Source of the DNA: G965276765 sp965276765
Lineage (GTDB): Bacteria; Actinomycetota; Acidimicrobiia; Acidimicrobiales; Palsa-688
Direction of reading: 5' to 3'
Assembly: GCA_965276765.1 (NCBI GenBank)
Contig: OZ255627.1
Coordinates: 4,154,001 to 4,218,000 of the forward strand
DNA: 64,000 nucleotides
Shown here piece by piece: positions 44,024-52,605 of the stretch. The position numbers and the translations under genes were made by a program. Under the pieces are notes generated by a model. That model did not search any database. It saw nothing but the letters and a program-made list of their open reading frames with translations, and had not been told where the DNA came from. Numbering within the stretch: the first letter of the stretch is position 1; every line of letters starts with the position of its first letter.

Positions 44024-45100
44024 CTACCAGGGGCGCTGCACCCGCTCGTAGAGCTCGACATAGCGGGCCGCCAGGCGGTCGAGACCGAAGTGCTCGGCGC
44101 GTTGGCGGCCGGCGTCGACCATGGCATCGATGTCGTCACCTCCGGCGAGCGACCGGTCGAGGGCCTTGGCCAGGCTGCCAGCATCGCCGGGCGGGACGAG
44201 GAGGCCCTCGACCTCGTGGCGGGCGACGTTGCGGTAGCCGGGCAGGTCGGTCGCGACCACCCTCGTCTCCGAAGCGAAAGCCTCGAGGAGCACCACACCG
44301 AAGCTCTCGCCGTGCGTTGAAGGGGCGCACAGCACATCGGCCCCCCGCAGCCGCCGGAGCTTCTCCCCTTCGCTGATCGTGCCCAGCCACGAGATGTGGG
44401 TCATTCCCCTCGTCGCCGCCTTGAGCGCGGCGTCCTGAGGACCCTCCCCTGCGATCCACAGCCGGGGGCCGGGTTGGAGGTCGGCCATGGCCTCGACGAG
44501 CACCGCCAGCCCCTTCCGCGACTCGTGGCGACCGACGAAGAAGATGGTCGGCCCATCGGATGGCCACGGCTCGGCGCGTGCGTACGCTCGGGGATCGATG
44601 CCGTTCCAGAGCACCTCGTAGTGGCCGCCGAGGGTCCTGCTCGCCGTGACGGCGGCTTGATCGGAGACCGCTACCCGGACGCTGAGGTTGTCGACGCTCC
44701 ACCGGGCGAACGGTCGCAGCATCCGGTAATAGGCGCTCTGACCGGCCCGGTGAAAGGTCCCGACCATCGGGCGGTCGCAGGTCACGAGGGCGGTGAGCGT
44801 CGGGCCGGGAACGAATGGCTCGTGGAGGTGGACGACGTCAAACGACTCGTCTCGGAGGGCCCTGATCGTCCGAAGCGTGGCCGACACGTCGGGCGCGATA
44901 GCGGCCATCGACCCGTTGGCCTTGAGGGGTGCCGAGTTGCCGAGCGGGATCACCGCCGCATCCGGCGGGGGCCCGTCGCACGGTCCGAGCACCCTGGCGT
45001 CCACCCCTTGGCTTCGCAGCATCCTGGCCAGGGCCAGCACCTGCACCTGGACCCCGCCCGGCACGGTGAGACTGTAGGGACACACCAGGCCCACTCGCAT
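44024..45100 (-). CDS. pimA: Phosphatidyl-myo-inositol mannosyltransferase PimA
   Basis: GT4 glycosyltransferase that adds the first mannose from GDP-mannose to phosphatidylinositol on the inner membrane face. 358 residues. The N-terminal GLVCPYSLTVPGGVQVQVLALARML is diagnostic, followed by DVVHLHEPFVPG, GTFHRAG, VLWNGIDP, and the C-terminal FVGRHESRKGL and CAPSTHGESFGVVLLEAFA donor-binding segments. It is 9 bases downstream of the acyltransferase gene; the pgsA-patA-pimA order matches mycobacteria. Confidence 0.95.
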   Translation of the reverse strand: MRVGLVCPYSLTVPGGVQVQVLALARMLRSQGVDARVLGPCDGPPPDAAVIPLGNSAPLKANGSMAAIAPDVSATLRTIRALRDESFDVVHLHEPFVPGPTLTALVTCDRPMVGTFHRAGQSAYYRMLRPFARWSVDNLSVRVAVSDQAAVTASRTLGGHYEVLWNGIDPRAYARAEPWPSDGPTIFFVGRHESRKGLAVLVEAMADLQPGPRLWIAGEGPQDAALKAATRGMTHISWLGTISEGEKLRRLRGADVLCAPSTHGESFGVVLLEAFASETRVVATDLPGYRNVARHEVEGLLVPPGDAGSLAKALDRSLAGGDDIDAMVDAGRQRAEHFGLDRLAARYVELYERVQRPW

Positions 45101-45109
45101 CGGCGCAGG

Positions 45110-46093
45110 CTAGCGGTCGGACTCTCGACCGGGCCCCGGGTCGACGGCGGCCCGGTCGCTCGGCCAGTGGGGCTGGAGGAGATACCACTGGGTGGGGGCC
45201 ACCCGGATCAGGCGTTCGAGCTCCCTGGCGAGCAGCTGGGTGCCGGCGGCCACGTCCTCCCTGAGCCGACCCCGCCTCACCAGCTCGAGCGGGGGACGGA
45301 TCTCGACGAAATGATGGTCGGGTCGCGGGCCGAAGTACACGGCGATCGGCAGCAGCGGCGCCCCGGTCCGCAACGCCAGGGTGACGGGCCCGGCCGGCAG
45401 GAGGGTCCGCTCGCCAAAGAACTCCACCTCGACGCCCGGCACGTCGCCCACCAGACGGTCGCAGAGAAGGCACAGGATCCGGTTGTCGGCGAGGGCCCTG
45501 AGGCTTGCCGTGCCGGCGTTCGGTCCCACCGCCACCACGTCGAGGCCGCCCTCCCGGCGGAAGGCCACGAACCAGTCGAACACCTCGCGTGGCGAAAGCG
45601 CTTCGACGATTACTGTGGCCGGTCGGCCCGTCGACGCCACCCACCGGCCCCCCCAGTCCCAGGCGCCGAGGTGCGGAAGCGCGGCGATCATCCCCTTCCC
45701 GCCGGCCAGGGCCTTGTCGAGGTGCTCGAGGCCGGACACCGAGACGCCCGCCGCGAGCTGGGTCGCGCTCAGGCTGGGCATGCGGAGGCTCTCGGTCCAG
45801 TACGTCGCATAGGAGACGAAGGTCTCGTCCACGCGACGGGCGATGAGCGCATCGCTCGGACCGGGGCCGTAGACCCGGCGAAGGTGGCGGGCCACCATGG
45901 CCCGGCGTTCGGTAAGGCCACGACCGAGCGCCGTCCCCTGCGGCAGCGGAAGCCGAGAAGCGGCCAGGCCGATCGCCTTGGCCGCCGACCTGGTGACGGG
46001 AGGCGGGAGGGCGGCGCTGAGCCTGGCCCCTGTCCTGTACAGGGCCAGTTGCGTGCCCGGCCGACGCCAGCCGGCGGAGATCGAAGGGGCCAT
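45110..46093 (-). CDS. patA: Phosphatidylinositol mannoside acyltransferase (LpxL/HtrB family)
   Basis: About 327 residues. Acylates the first mannose of phosphatidylinositol mannosides in mycobacteria. The HX4D catalytic motif is in LPHLGAWDWGG, followed by SPREVFDWFVAFRREGG, LCDRLVGDVPGVEVEFFGE and GAPLLPIAVYF. The ATG at 46093 is chosen because the longer alternative overlaps pgsA and adds a low-complexity segment. Function rests on family plus position between pgsA and pimA. Confidence 0.88.
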   Translation of the reverse strand: MAPSISAGWRRPGTQLALYRTGARLSAALPPPVTRSAAKAIGLAASRLPLPQGTALGRGLTERRAMVARHLRRVYGPGPSDALIARRVDETFVSYATYWTESLRMPSLSATQLAAGVSVSGLEHLDKALAGGKGMIAALPHLGAWDWGGRWVASTGRPATVIVEALSPREVFDWFVAFRREGGLDVVAVGPNAGTASLRALADNRILCLLCDRLVGDVPGVEVEFFGERTLLPAGPVTLALRTGAPLLPIAVYFGPRPDHHFVEIRPPLELVRRGRLREDVAAGTQLLARELERLIRVAPTQWYLLQPHWPSDRAAVDPGPGRESDR

Positions 46094-46164
46094 GACTCGA
46101 TGGCCCCGGGCCCGGTCCGTGGCTTGGGCTGTGGCCGGCTGGTCCCGGGCCGGGGACGAGGGGG

Positions 46165-47124
46165 TCAGGGGCGGCGCGAGCCGCGGCGGCGGCGCTCGGA
46201 GTCGACGGCCACCCGTTTGCTGGCGAGGCGACGCTGGCGCCACCGCTCACCGGCACCGTCGGACCGGTAGGTGCGCGGGTACCGCTCGTTGCGCGGCACC
46301 CATCCGGTGCTCTCCCTCCACGCCCGCCACCTGGCGGCCACGGGCTGAACGGCAGGCTCGGATGCCGGCTCGGGCGCCGGGGGCGCCTCGGGGGTCGGCT
46401 CCGCTGTGGGCCGTTGCTGGGTCGTGGCCGTGAACGGCTCCGGCGTCGGCGTGGTGGTGGCGGTGGCGGTCGGCGGGCCGAGGCGATCGGCCGCCGTGGC
46501 CTGGCGCCAGACCTTCAGGAACCGCTGGATGGCCGTGACGATGGTGAGGGCGAGCATCAGCCAGAGCAGCGGGACGAGCAGCACGCTGAAGGCGAGGCCG
46601 ACGCAGAGCACGACGACACGCTCGGCCCGTTCCATGATCCCGCCCTTGGCGTCGAAGCCGAGCGACTCGGCCTTGGCCCGCAGGTAGGAGATGAGCAGGG
46701 AGGCGCCGAGCACGGCAAACGGGAGCATGGCGGCATGGCCGCCCCTGGTGTCCTGGAGATACCAGGCGATGCCGCCGAGCACCAACGTGTCGGTCACACG
46801 GTCGCAGACGGAGTCGAAGAACGCCCCCCGGACCGTCGAGCGCCCGGCCGCCTTGGCCAGCGCCCCATCGAGGAGGTCGGGCACGGCCGAGAAGATCAGC
46901 AGGGCCAAGCCGAGGCCGAGCCGCCCTGTCCCGATGGCGAGCGCCGTCGGGACAGCAAGCACAAGCCCGAATGCGGTGAGATGATCGGGAGCGAGCCCGG
47001 TCCGTACGAGCAACGTGCCGACGGGGCGAACCACCCAGTCGACGCCCGTACGGAATCGTCCGTCGAACAACCTTGCCACCTCCCGGTCGCATCGCGATCG
47101 ACCGTCGACGGGCCGTCGCTGCAC
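46165..47124 (-). CDS. pgsA: Phosphatidylinositol phosphate synthase (CDP-alcohol phosphatidyltransferase)
   Basis: Membrane enzyme that condenses CDP-diacylglycerol with inositol phosphate. 319 residues. The CDP-alcohol signature is recognisable in PDLLDGALAKAAGRSTVRGA followed by FFDSVCDRVTD; the third position has AK where many enzymes have AR. Several membrane helices follow. The last ~110 residues are Thr/Pro-rich and then Arg-rich, an extension beyond the catalytic domain. A GTG start before ARLFDGRFRTGVDW is an alternative. It leads the inositol phospholipid cluster after HIT and thrS. Confidence 0.9.
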   Translation of the reverse strand: MQRRPVDGRSRCDREVARLFDGRFRTGVDWVVRPVGTLLVRTGLAPDHLTAFGLVLAVPTALAIGTGRLGLGLALLIFSAVPDLLDGALAKAAGRSTVRGAFFDSVCDRVTDTLVLGGIAWYLQDTRGGHAAMLPFAVLGASLLISYLRAKAESLGFDAKGGIMERAERVVVLCVGLAFSVLLVPLLWLMLALTIVTAIQRFLKVWRQATAADRLGPPTATATTTPTPEPFTATTQQRPTAEPTPEAPPAPEPASEPAVQPVAARWRAWRESTGWVPRNERYPRTYRSDGAGERWRQRRLASKRVAVDSERRRRGSRRP

Positions 47125-47249
47125 CCGATGCTAGCACCAGCAAGCACAAACTCCTGGCTCCTGTCCGTCAGCGGTCGGCCGTGGCGGTCGGAGTTCACTA
47201 GCTTCGGTGCCGTGAAGGCGTCGAGCAATACATCAAGTCAGGTTCGGGC

Positions 47250-47642
47250 GTGACCGGCCCGGACCACACCCACGACCATGACCACGGTGACGGTGACGGT
47301 CACGACCACGAGCATCCCGTGGAGCAGATACCCGAGTCGAGCCCGACGGGCAGTGTCATCGTCGACATCGGAGGGGACATGGGGGCGGCAATCGTGACGA
47401 CGCCCGAAACCCTGAACGGCAAGGAGATCGAGATCCGCCCCGAGCCGGGCGAGTGGGACGGCACCCACGTGGCCGTGATCCCCCGGCATCTCGGCGATGC
47501 GACGACCTACGCCGCCCTCTTTCCTTCGCTCCGAGCCGGCGACTACCGGGTGCGCGTCCGCTTCGGGCCACCCGACGCCGTCGTGGTCCCCCTCGAGGTG
47601 GCCGGCGGCGTCGTCAACCGGTTCGACTGGCCGCCGACCTGA
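47250..47642 (+). CDS. Hypothetical protein with histidine/aspartate-rich N-terminus
   Basis: 130 residues from a GTG start. Residues 5-22 alternate His and Asp (HTHDHDHGDGDGHDHEH), suggesting metal binding. The rest (GSVIVDIGGDMGAAIVTTP, IPRHLGDATTYAALFPSL, AGDYRVRVRF) looks like a small beta-rich domain. Function not recognised. Its 3' end overlaps the convergent HIT gene by 29 bases. It diverges from pgsA with 125 bases between the starts. Confidence 0.65.
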   Translation: MTGPDHTHDHDHGDGDGHDHEHPVEQIPESSPTGSVIVDIGGDMGAAIVTTPETLNGKEIEIRPEPGEWDGTHVAVIPRHLGDATTYAALFPSLRAGDYRVRVRFGPPDAVVVPLEVAGGVVNRFDWPPT

Positions 47643-48288
47643 GCGCAGGCCAGGCCCGGCGCACCTTGTCCGCCGTCACCGAGAGGGCCTCGGGCAACAC
47701 CCTCGTCTCCGCCACCGACGTCATGAAGTTGCTGTCGCCAACCCATCTGGGCAGCACGTGCACGTGGAGGTGGCCCGGTACGCCGGCACCTGCGGCCCGC
47801 CCCAGGTTGACGCCGACGTTCAACCCGTCGGGGTGGTAGGCGGCCTTTTGCGCGGCGACGGCGGCCGCCACACCCGACCACAGGGCCGCCGCCTCGGCGC
47901 CGGCGAGCGTCTCCAGCTCGCCGGTGTGCCGTAGCGGCATCACCATCAGGTGACCCGTCGCATACGGGTAGGCGTTGAGCAGGGCTGCGACCTGCCCGCC
48001 CGGATCTCGCCACACGACGTGGGTGTCCTCATCGGACCGACCGCTGGCCAGGATCCGGCAGAAGACACAGCGTTCGCTCTCCCCCGTGCCGGCGGCCTCG
48101 TCGCGGCCGGTGTCCGCTTCCTGCTCGCCGGCGGCCGCACCCCCACGGGCCGCGCCCCCACCGGTCCCGCCGGCGTCGCTCGTGGCGCCGGCCGATACCT
48201 CCGAGCTCTCGACCGTCGACGCGATGTACTCGCTGCGCCAGCCGGCCCACAGATGCTCGAGCCCGCGCCCACGACCCGGATCGCTCAC
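47614..48288 (-). CDS. HIT family hydrolase (AP4A phosphorylase/hydrolase-like)
   Basis: 224 residues. The catalytic histidine triad is GHLHVHVLPRW. A CVFC pair (zinc-type site near residue 75) and LNAYPYATGHLMVMPLRH precede it. The N-terminal HLWAGWRSEYI resembles the mycobacterial homologue next to pgsA1 that acts on diadenosine tetraphosphate. An Ala/Gly/Glu-rich insertion near residues 25-70 is unusual. The start overlaps the thrS stop by 4 bases. Confidence 0.88.
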   Translation of the reverse strand: MSDPGRGRGLEHLWAGWRSEYIASTVESSEVSAGATSDAGGTGGGAARGGAAAGEQEADTGRDEAAGTGESERCVFCRILASGRSDEDTHVVWRDPGGQVAALLNAYPYATGHLMVMPLRHTGELETLAGAEAAALWSGVAAAVAAQKAAYHPDGLNVGVNLGRAAGAGVPGHLHVHVLPRWVGDSNFMTSVAETRVLPEALSVTADKVRRAWPALRSAASRTG

Positions 48289-50288
48289 GCGCGGGATGCC
48301 GGGGCCGCGGCGAAGTCGATGGTCGTGTTCCGGCGCTCGGCTACCTCCTGACTCACCGCTTCGCCGAACTCCGCAACCGGCACGCCCCGCCGGGCCCGCT
48401 CGTCGCCTCTGGCGTTGACGCCGGCGGTGCCGGCCTCGACGTCGTCGTCGCCGACCACGAGTATGTACGGGAGCTTCTCGAGCTTGCCCTTACGTACCCG
48501 GCCGCCAAGCGGCTCGTCTGCGACCACCACGTCGACGCGGATCCCCGCTTCTCGCAGCCCGACGGCCACCGCCTCGGCGTAGGCGTTGTGGTCGTCGCGC
48601 ACCGGCAGCACGCGGACCTGCACGGGGGCGAGCCATGTCGGGAAGGCGCCGGCGTAGTGCTCGATGAGGATGGCGAAGAACCTCTCGATCGATCCGAACA
48701 GAGCCCGGTGGATCATGGAGGGCCGGTGGCGCTCGTTGTCGGCACCGGTGTAGGACATGTCGAACAGCCGGGGCAGCTGGAGGTCGACCTGCAGTGTCGA
48801 GACCTGCCACCTCCTGCCGATGGCATCTCGCACGTGCACGTCGATCTTGGGGGCGTAGAACGCTCCCTCGCCCTCGGCCACGACATAGGCGAGCCCGGCC
48901 GAGTCGAGGGCGTGGCGGAGGGCGTCGGTCGCCTCGTCCCACTCCTCCGGCGTGCCGACGTACTTCTCCGGTCGGGTGGACAGCTCGGCCTCGAACTCGC
49001 TCAGCCCGAAGGCGCGCAGCAGACCGAGCACGAAGGCGAGGAGGTCGGCGAGCTCGCCGCCGACCTGCTCTCGGGTGCAGAAGATGTGGCTGTCGTCCTG
49101 CGTGAACCCTCGAGCCCTGAGCAGGCCGTTCAGCACCCCGGAGCGCTCGAAGCGGTAGACCGTCCCAAACTCGAAGAGCCTGATCGGCAGCTCGCGATAC
49201 GAGTGCTGGCGGCCCTTGAAGACCAGGATGTGCATGGGGCAGTTCATCGGCTTGGGGTAGTAGGTCGCGCCGTCCATCTCCATGGGCGGGTACATCGACT
49301 CGGCGTACCACTCCAAATGTCCGGAGATCTCGAAGAGGGTCGACTTGGACAGGTGTGGGGTGTAGACGAACTCGTAGCCGGCGGCCTCGTGCTCGGCCTT
49401 GGCGTAGTCCTCCATCAGCTTGCGGACCAGCCCGCCCTTGGGGTGGAAGACGGCGAGCCCGCTGCCGATCTCGGGCGGAAAGTGAAACAGGTCGAGCTCG
49501 GAGCCGAGGCGCCGGTGGTCGCGGCGCTCGGCCTCCTCGAGGCGGTGCAGGTGCGCTTCGAGGGCCGCCTTCGACTCCCACGCCGTACCGTAGATGCGCT
49601 GGAGCTGCGGGCGGTGCTCGTCGCCGCGCCAGTAGGCCGCGGCGACCTTCAGCAGCTTGAAATACCCGAGGCGCCCCGTCGTCGGGACGTGAGGACCGCG
49701 GCAGAGGTCCACGAAACCGCCGCTCGCGTCGGGACCCGAAGGATTGCGATAGGAGGACACCACACCTCCGGTGGCACCCTCGGAGGCGTCGACCCCTTCG
49801 ATGATCTCGGTCTTGTAGGGCTGATCGGCGAAGAGCTCGAGGCCGTCGGCCATCGAATGCTCCTCGCGAACGAACGGCTGGGAGTCGGCGACGATGGCAC
49901 GCATCCGCTCCTCGATACGGCCGAGGTCATCCTCGGTGAAGTGTGCGCCGCCCGGCAGGTCGAAGTCGTAGTAGAAGCCGTCCTCGATCGGGGGTCCTAT
50001 GGCGAAGCGCGCCCCGGGCCAAAGGTCGGTGACGGCCTGGGCCAGCACGTGCGCGGTCGAGTGGCGCAAGATATGCCGGCCGGCCTCGCTCTCAGCGGTG
50101 ATCACGGCCACCGTGGCACCGTCGGGGAGGGGCGAGTCGAGGTCGCGTGGCGCTTCATCGACGCTTGCGGCGACGGCCGCCTTCGCCAGGCGTGGGCCGA
50201 TGGCCGCGGCCAGGTCGGCGCCGGTGGCGCCGGTCGGCAGCTCCCGGCTCGAGCCATCGGGGAGCGAGATGTTGATCGTTTCGGCCAT
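48285..50288 (-). CDS. thrS: Threonyl-tRNA synthetase
   Basis: Charges tRNA-Thr. About 667 residues. An N-terminal TGS domain (INISLPDGSSRELPTG) is followed by the editing domain (HSTAHVLAQAV), the class II core with MNCPMHILVFKGRQHSYRELP (zinc Cys and His within MNCPMH) and a C-terminal anticodon domain. The ATG at 50288 gives the family N-terminus. A 259-base leader with a strong hairpin lies upstream. Confidence 0.97.
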   Translation of the reverse strand: MAETINISLPDGSSRELPTGATGADLAAAIGPRLAKAAVAASVDEAPRDLDSPLPDGATVAVITAESEAGRHILRHSTAHVLAQAVTDLWPGARFAIGPPIEDGFYYDFDLPGGAHFTEDDLGRIEERMRAIVADSQPFVREEHSMADGLELFADQPYKTEIIEGVDASEGATGGVVSSYRNPSGPDASGGFVDLCRGPHVPTTGRLGYFKLLKVAAAYWRGDEHRPQLQRIYGTAWESKAALEAHLHRLEEAERRDHRRLGSELDLFHFPPEIGSGLAVFHPKGGLVRKLMEDYAKAEHEAAGYEFVYTPHLSKSTLFEISGHLEWYAESMYPPMEMDGATYYPKPMNCPMHILVFKGRQHSYRELPIRLFEFGTVYRFERSGVLNGLLRARGFTQDDSHIFCTREQVGGELADLLAFVLGLLRAFGLSEFEAELSTRPEKYVGTPEEWDEATDALRHALDSAGLAYVVAEGEGAFYAPKIDVHVRDAIGRRWQVSTLQVDLQLPRLFDMSYTGADNERHRPSMIHRALFGSIERFFAILIEHYAGAFPTWLAPVQVRVLPVRDDHNAYAEAVAVGLREAGIRVDVVVADEPLGGRVRKGKLEKLPYILVVGDDDVEAGTAGVNARGDERARRGVPVAEFGEAVSQEVAERRNTTIDFAAAPASRA

Positions 50289-50444
50289 CGGACCGAGGAT
50301 AGGAGAGCCGGGGCCGGTCATCGCCACATTTGCCGGCGGGACCTGAGCACCCCACCCGGGAACACCTCCGCCGAGAAGCTCCTCCCCCGGCGCCGCCCCT
50401 TCGGATCGGGCCGGCCGGGCGGCTTCCAGCCGCTAGTAACGGCC

Positions 50445-50507
50445 TTCTATGCCCACTTTTACAGACTCACTCCGTAAAAGTGGGCATAGAAAGTGGGCAC
50501 AGAAAGG
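50445..50507. repeat. Perfect 17-bp hairpin with an extra copy of one arm, upstream of thrS
   Basis: Left arm 50445-50461 (TTCTATGCCCACTTTTA) and right arm 50475-50491 are perfectly complementary around a 13-base loop. A further copy of the right-arm core (AAAGTGGGCACAG, 50490-50502, one change) follows at once, so the left arm could pair with either. It lies about 40 bases after the mshC stop and 157 bases before the thrS start. It may be a terminator, an RNA switch in the thrS leader or a protein-binding dyad. Confidence 0.9.
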
Positions 50508-50547
50508 TCACCGGCCCGGGCCGCCTCACCCCCCGGCCCGAGCCGCC

Positions 50548-51702
50548 TCAACCCGGAGCGGGGGCGTCCACGCCGAGGATGGCGGCGGAAGCTCCGACGC
50601 CCTCCCCCCGGGCGACGGCGGCGTCGATGGCGGCGATGGCAGCCGGCACGTCGAGGTCGTTGTCGAGGGCCCTGCGGACGGCGGCGATGGCACCGTCGCC
50701 CTCCCCCGAGCGCCGCCACTGACCGAGACGGTCGGCCGCATCGGCGAGCAGGTCGTCGGTCCAATCCCATGCGGCCCGATAGTGCTGGCCGATGACAGCG
50801 AGGCGAACGACCTGAGCCTCCCAGTCCTTCAGCAGTTCATGGACGAACACCAGGTTGCCAAGAGACTTGGACATCTTGATCCCGCCGAGCCTCACCATGC
50901 CGACGTGCATCCAGTGCCGGACGAAGGGCGCACCGGTCGCCGCCTCCGACTGGGCCGCCTCGCATTCGTGGTGAGGGAAGACAAGGTCGGAGCCGCCGCC
51001 GTGCAGATCGATGGTCTCCCCCAGCTCGCGCATCGAGAGCGCAGAGCACTCGATGTGCCAGCCGGGACGGCCGGGACCCCAGAGCGATTCCCAGGCCGGT
51101 TCGTCGGACGCCGAGGGCTGCCAGAGCACGAAGTCGAGCGGGTCGCGCTTGTTGGGGTCGTCGGGATTCCCGCCCCGCTCGGCGGCGAGCTCGAGCATCG
51201 TGTCTCGCTCGAGGTGGCTGATCTCACCGAAACGATCCCACGACGACACGTCGAAGTAGACGGCGCCGCCGGCCTGGTAGGCGTGTCCCGACTCGAGGAC
51301 CATGCCGATGAAGCCGAGGATGTCGGGGATCGCCGACGTGGCCCTCGGCTCGGAGAAGCTGGGGAGGAGCCCGAGCGCAGCCATGTCCTCGTCGAAGCGG
51401 GCCATCTCCTCGGCGGCGAGGTCGAGAAAGTGCACGCCGAGCTGGCGCGACTTACGCAGGATGTCGTCGTCGACGTCGGTGACGTTCCTCACGCACTGCG
51501 TCTCGTGGCCCCGGTCCCTCAGGCGTCGTTGGAGGACGTCGTAGGTCAGGTACACCGCGGCGTGACCGATGTGGGCGGCGTCGTAGGGCGTGATCCCGCA
51601 CGTGTACATCGTGACCGTCGGCCCCGGTGCGAACGGCACGACGGCCTCGCGGGCCGTGTCGTAGAGCCGCATCGGGGGGTTCGGTTCCGCTCCCTCGGTC
51701 AT
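50548..51702 (-). CDS. mshC: Cysteine:1D-myo-inosityl glucosaminide ligase (mycothiol), CysRS-like
   Basis: Ligates cysteine to GlcN-inositol in mycothiol synthesis. About 384 residues. It resembles cysteinyl-tRNA synthetase but has CGITPYDAAHIGHA where CysRS has CGPTVYDHPHIGNA, and it ends soon after the KMSKS region (GIKMSKSLGNLVFV), without the tRNA-binding C-terminus. The zinc site and GGGSDLVFPHHE are intact. The ATG overlaps the npdG stop (ATGA). CysRS is the main alternative, judged less likely. Confidence 0.87.
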   Translation of the reverse strand: MTEGAEPNPPMRLYDTAREAVVPFAPGPTVTMYTCGITPYDAAHIGHAAVYLTYDVLQRRLRDRGHETQCVRNVTDVDDDILRKSRQLGVHFLDLAAEEMARFDEDMAALGLLPSFSEPRATSAIPDILGFIGMVLESGHAYQAGGAVYFDVSSWDRFGEISHLERDTMLELAAERGGNPDDPNKRDPLDFVLWQPSASDEPAWESLWGPGRPGWHIECSALSMRELGETIDLHGGGSDLVFPHHECEAAQSEAATGAPFVRHWMHVGMVRLGGIKMSKSLGNLVFVHELLKDWEAQVVRLAVIGQHYRAAWDWTDDLLADAADRLGQWRRSGEGDGAIAAVRRALDNDLDVPAAIAAIDAAVARGEGVGASAAILGVDAPAPG

Positions 51703-52385
51703 TTGGGGCTTGCTCCCGCGCCGCCGGGACGCTCGGCGAGCCCGGTCAGACGGACCGCGGTGTGCGACTTGTAGCGAATGTTGATACCGATGAGCACGGG
51801 GGTGAGGGCCTCGATGGCGAGCGCCGAACCGAGACCGCCGGCGTCGACCCCGCGCAGGCCGGGGAGCCGGTCGACGAGCCCGATGACCTCGCGCGCGTCG
51901 GCGCGCTTGTCCGCGCAGACGAGCACGTCGGCCTCCAGCTCGTGGTCGAGGTCGCTCCAGGGTTCGGCGGGCATGTGGTGAAAGGCGCCGACGACACGCG
52001 ACGCGCGCAGGGCCAGGGTCAGCGCCGTCGTGACGCTCCCGGTCGGCACCGTCAGCGGGATCATCTGCTTGCCCCACCTGGTCAGGGCGTTGACCATGGA
52101 GATGACGAGCTTGCCTTCGAGGGCGTCGCTCAGGTCAGCGACCGTGCCAAGCAGACCCTCCCACGGGGTGGCGACGATCACCATGTCGGCGGCGGCGGCA
52201 TCGGCGTTGTCGCCGGCGACGAGCGCCAGGTCCCGCTTCGGCCAGCGGGCGGCGAGTGCCGCTACGGCGTCGGCCGCTCGCTCGGGGGAGCGCGATCCGA
52301 TCACGACCTCTTCGCCTATGCCGGCGAGCTGGACGGCCACGGCCGCCCCGGCCGGTCCGGTCCCTCCGATCACTCCGATGCGCAC
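51699..52385 (-). CDS. npdG: NADPH-dependent F420 reductase
   Basis: Moves hydride between F420 and NADP. 228 residues, Rossmann fold. It starts GTG with VRIGVIGGTGPAGAAVAVQL, then VVIGSRSPERA (NADP phosphate site), VIVATPWEG, SMVNALTRWG and VGAFHHMPAEPW. It implies F420 use in this organism. It is the first gene of npdG-mshC and diverges from the thioredoxin-like gene. Confidence 0.9.
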   Translation of the reverse strand: MRIGVIGGTGPAGAAVAVQLAGIGEEVVIGSRSPERAADAVAALAARWPKRDLALVAGDNADAAAADMVIVATPWEGLLGTVADLSDALEGKLVISMVNALTRWGKQMIPLTVPTGSVTTALTLALRASRVVGAFHHMPAEPWSDLDHELEADVLVCADKRADAREVIGLVDRLPGLRGVDAGGLGSALAIEALTPVLIGINIRYKSHTAVRLTGLAERPGGAGASPK

Positions 52386-52605
52386 AGAGGACACCCTTAC
52401 ATCGAACGTGCCGGCGCCGCCAGAGACGGTCACGGCCTGGCGCTCGCGGCCCGTAGAGCGGTCCGGAAGCGGCCACCGCCACGGAGCCCTCGATGCGACG
52501 CCACGTCGGGACCGAAGGCCGGCCCAGATCGCCGCTTCGCCACCCCTTGGTACGGTGCGCCGATGTGACGCTCGGCCCGCCTCGCCTCCCCGGCGAACCC
52601 GCCCC
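52386..52605. promoter_or_regulatory. Divergent promoter region, npdG-mshC / thioredoxin-like gene
   Basis: 220 bases between two divergent starts. An AAGGG lies about 10 bases before the npdG GTG on the minus strand. No sigma-factor boxes or clear dyads could be assigned by eye. Confidence 0.3.

Noticed and set aside
50548..51702. Cysteinyl-tRNA synthetase (cysS) for the thrS-adjacent gene
   Set aside because: CGITPYDAAHIGHA and the short C-terminus fit MshC better than CysRS, and actinobacterial context (npdG, pimA) supports mycothiol.
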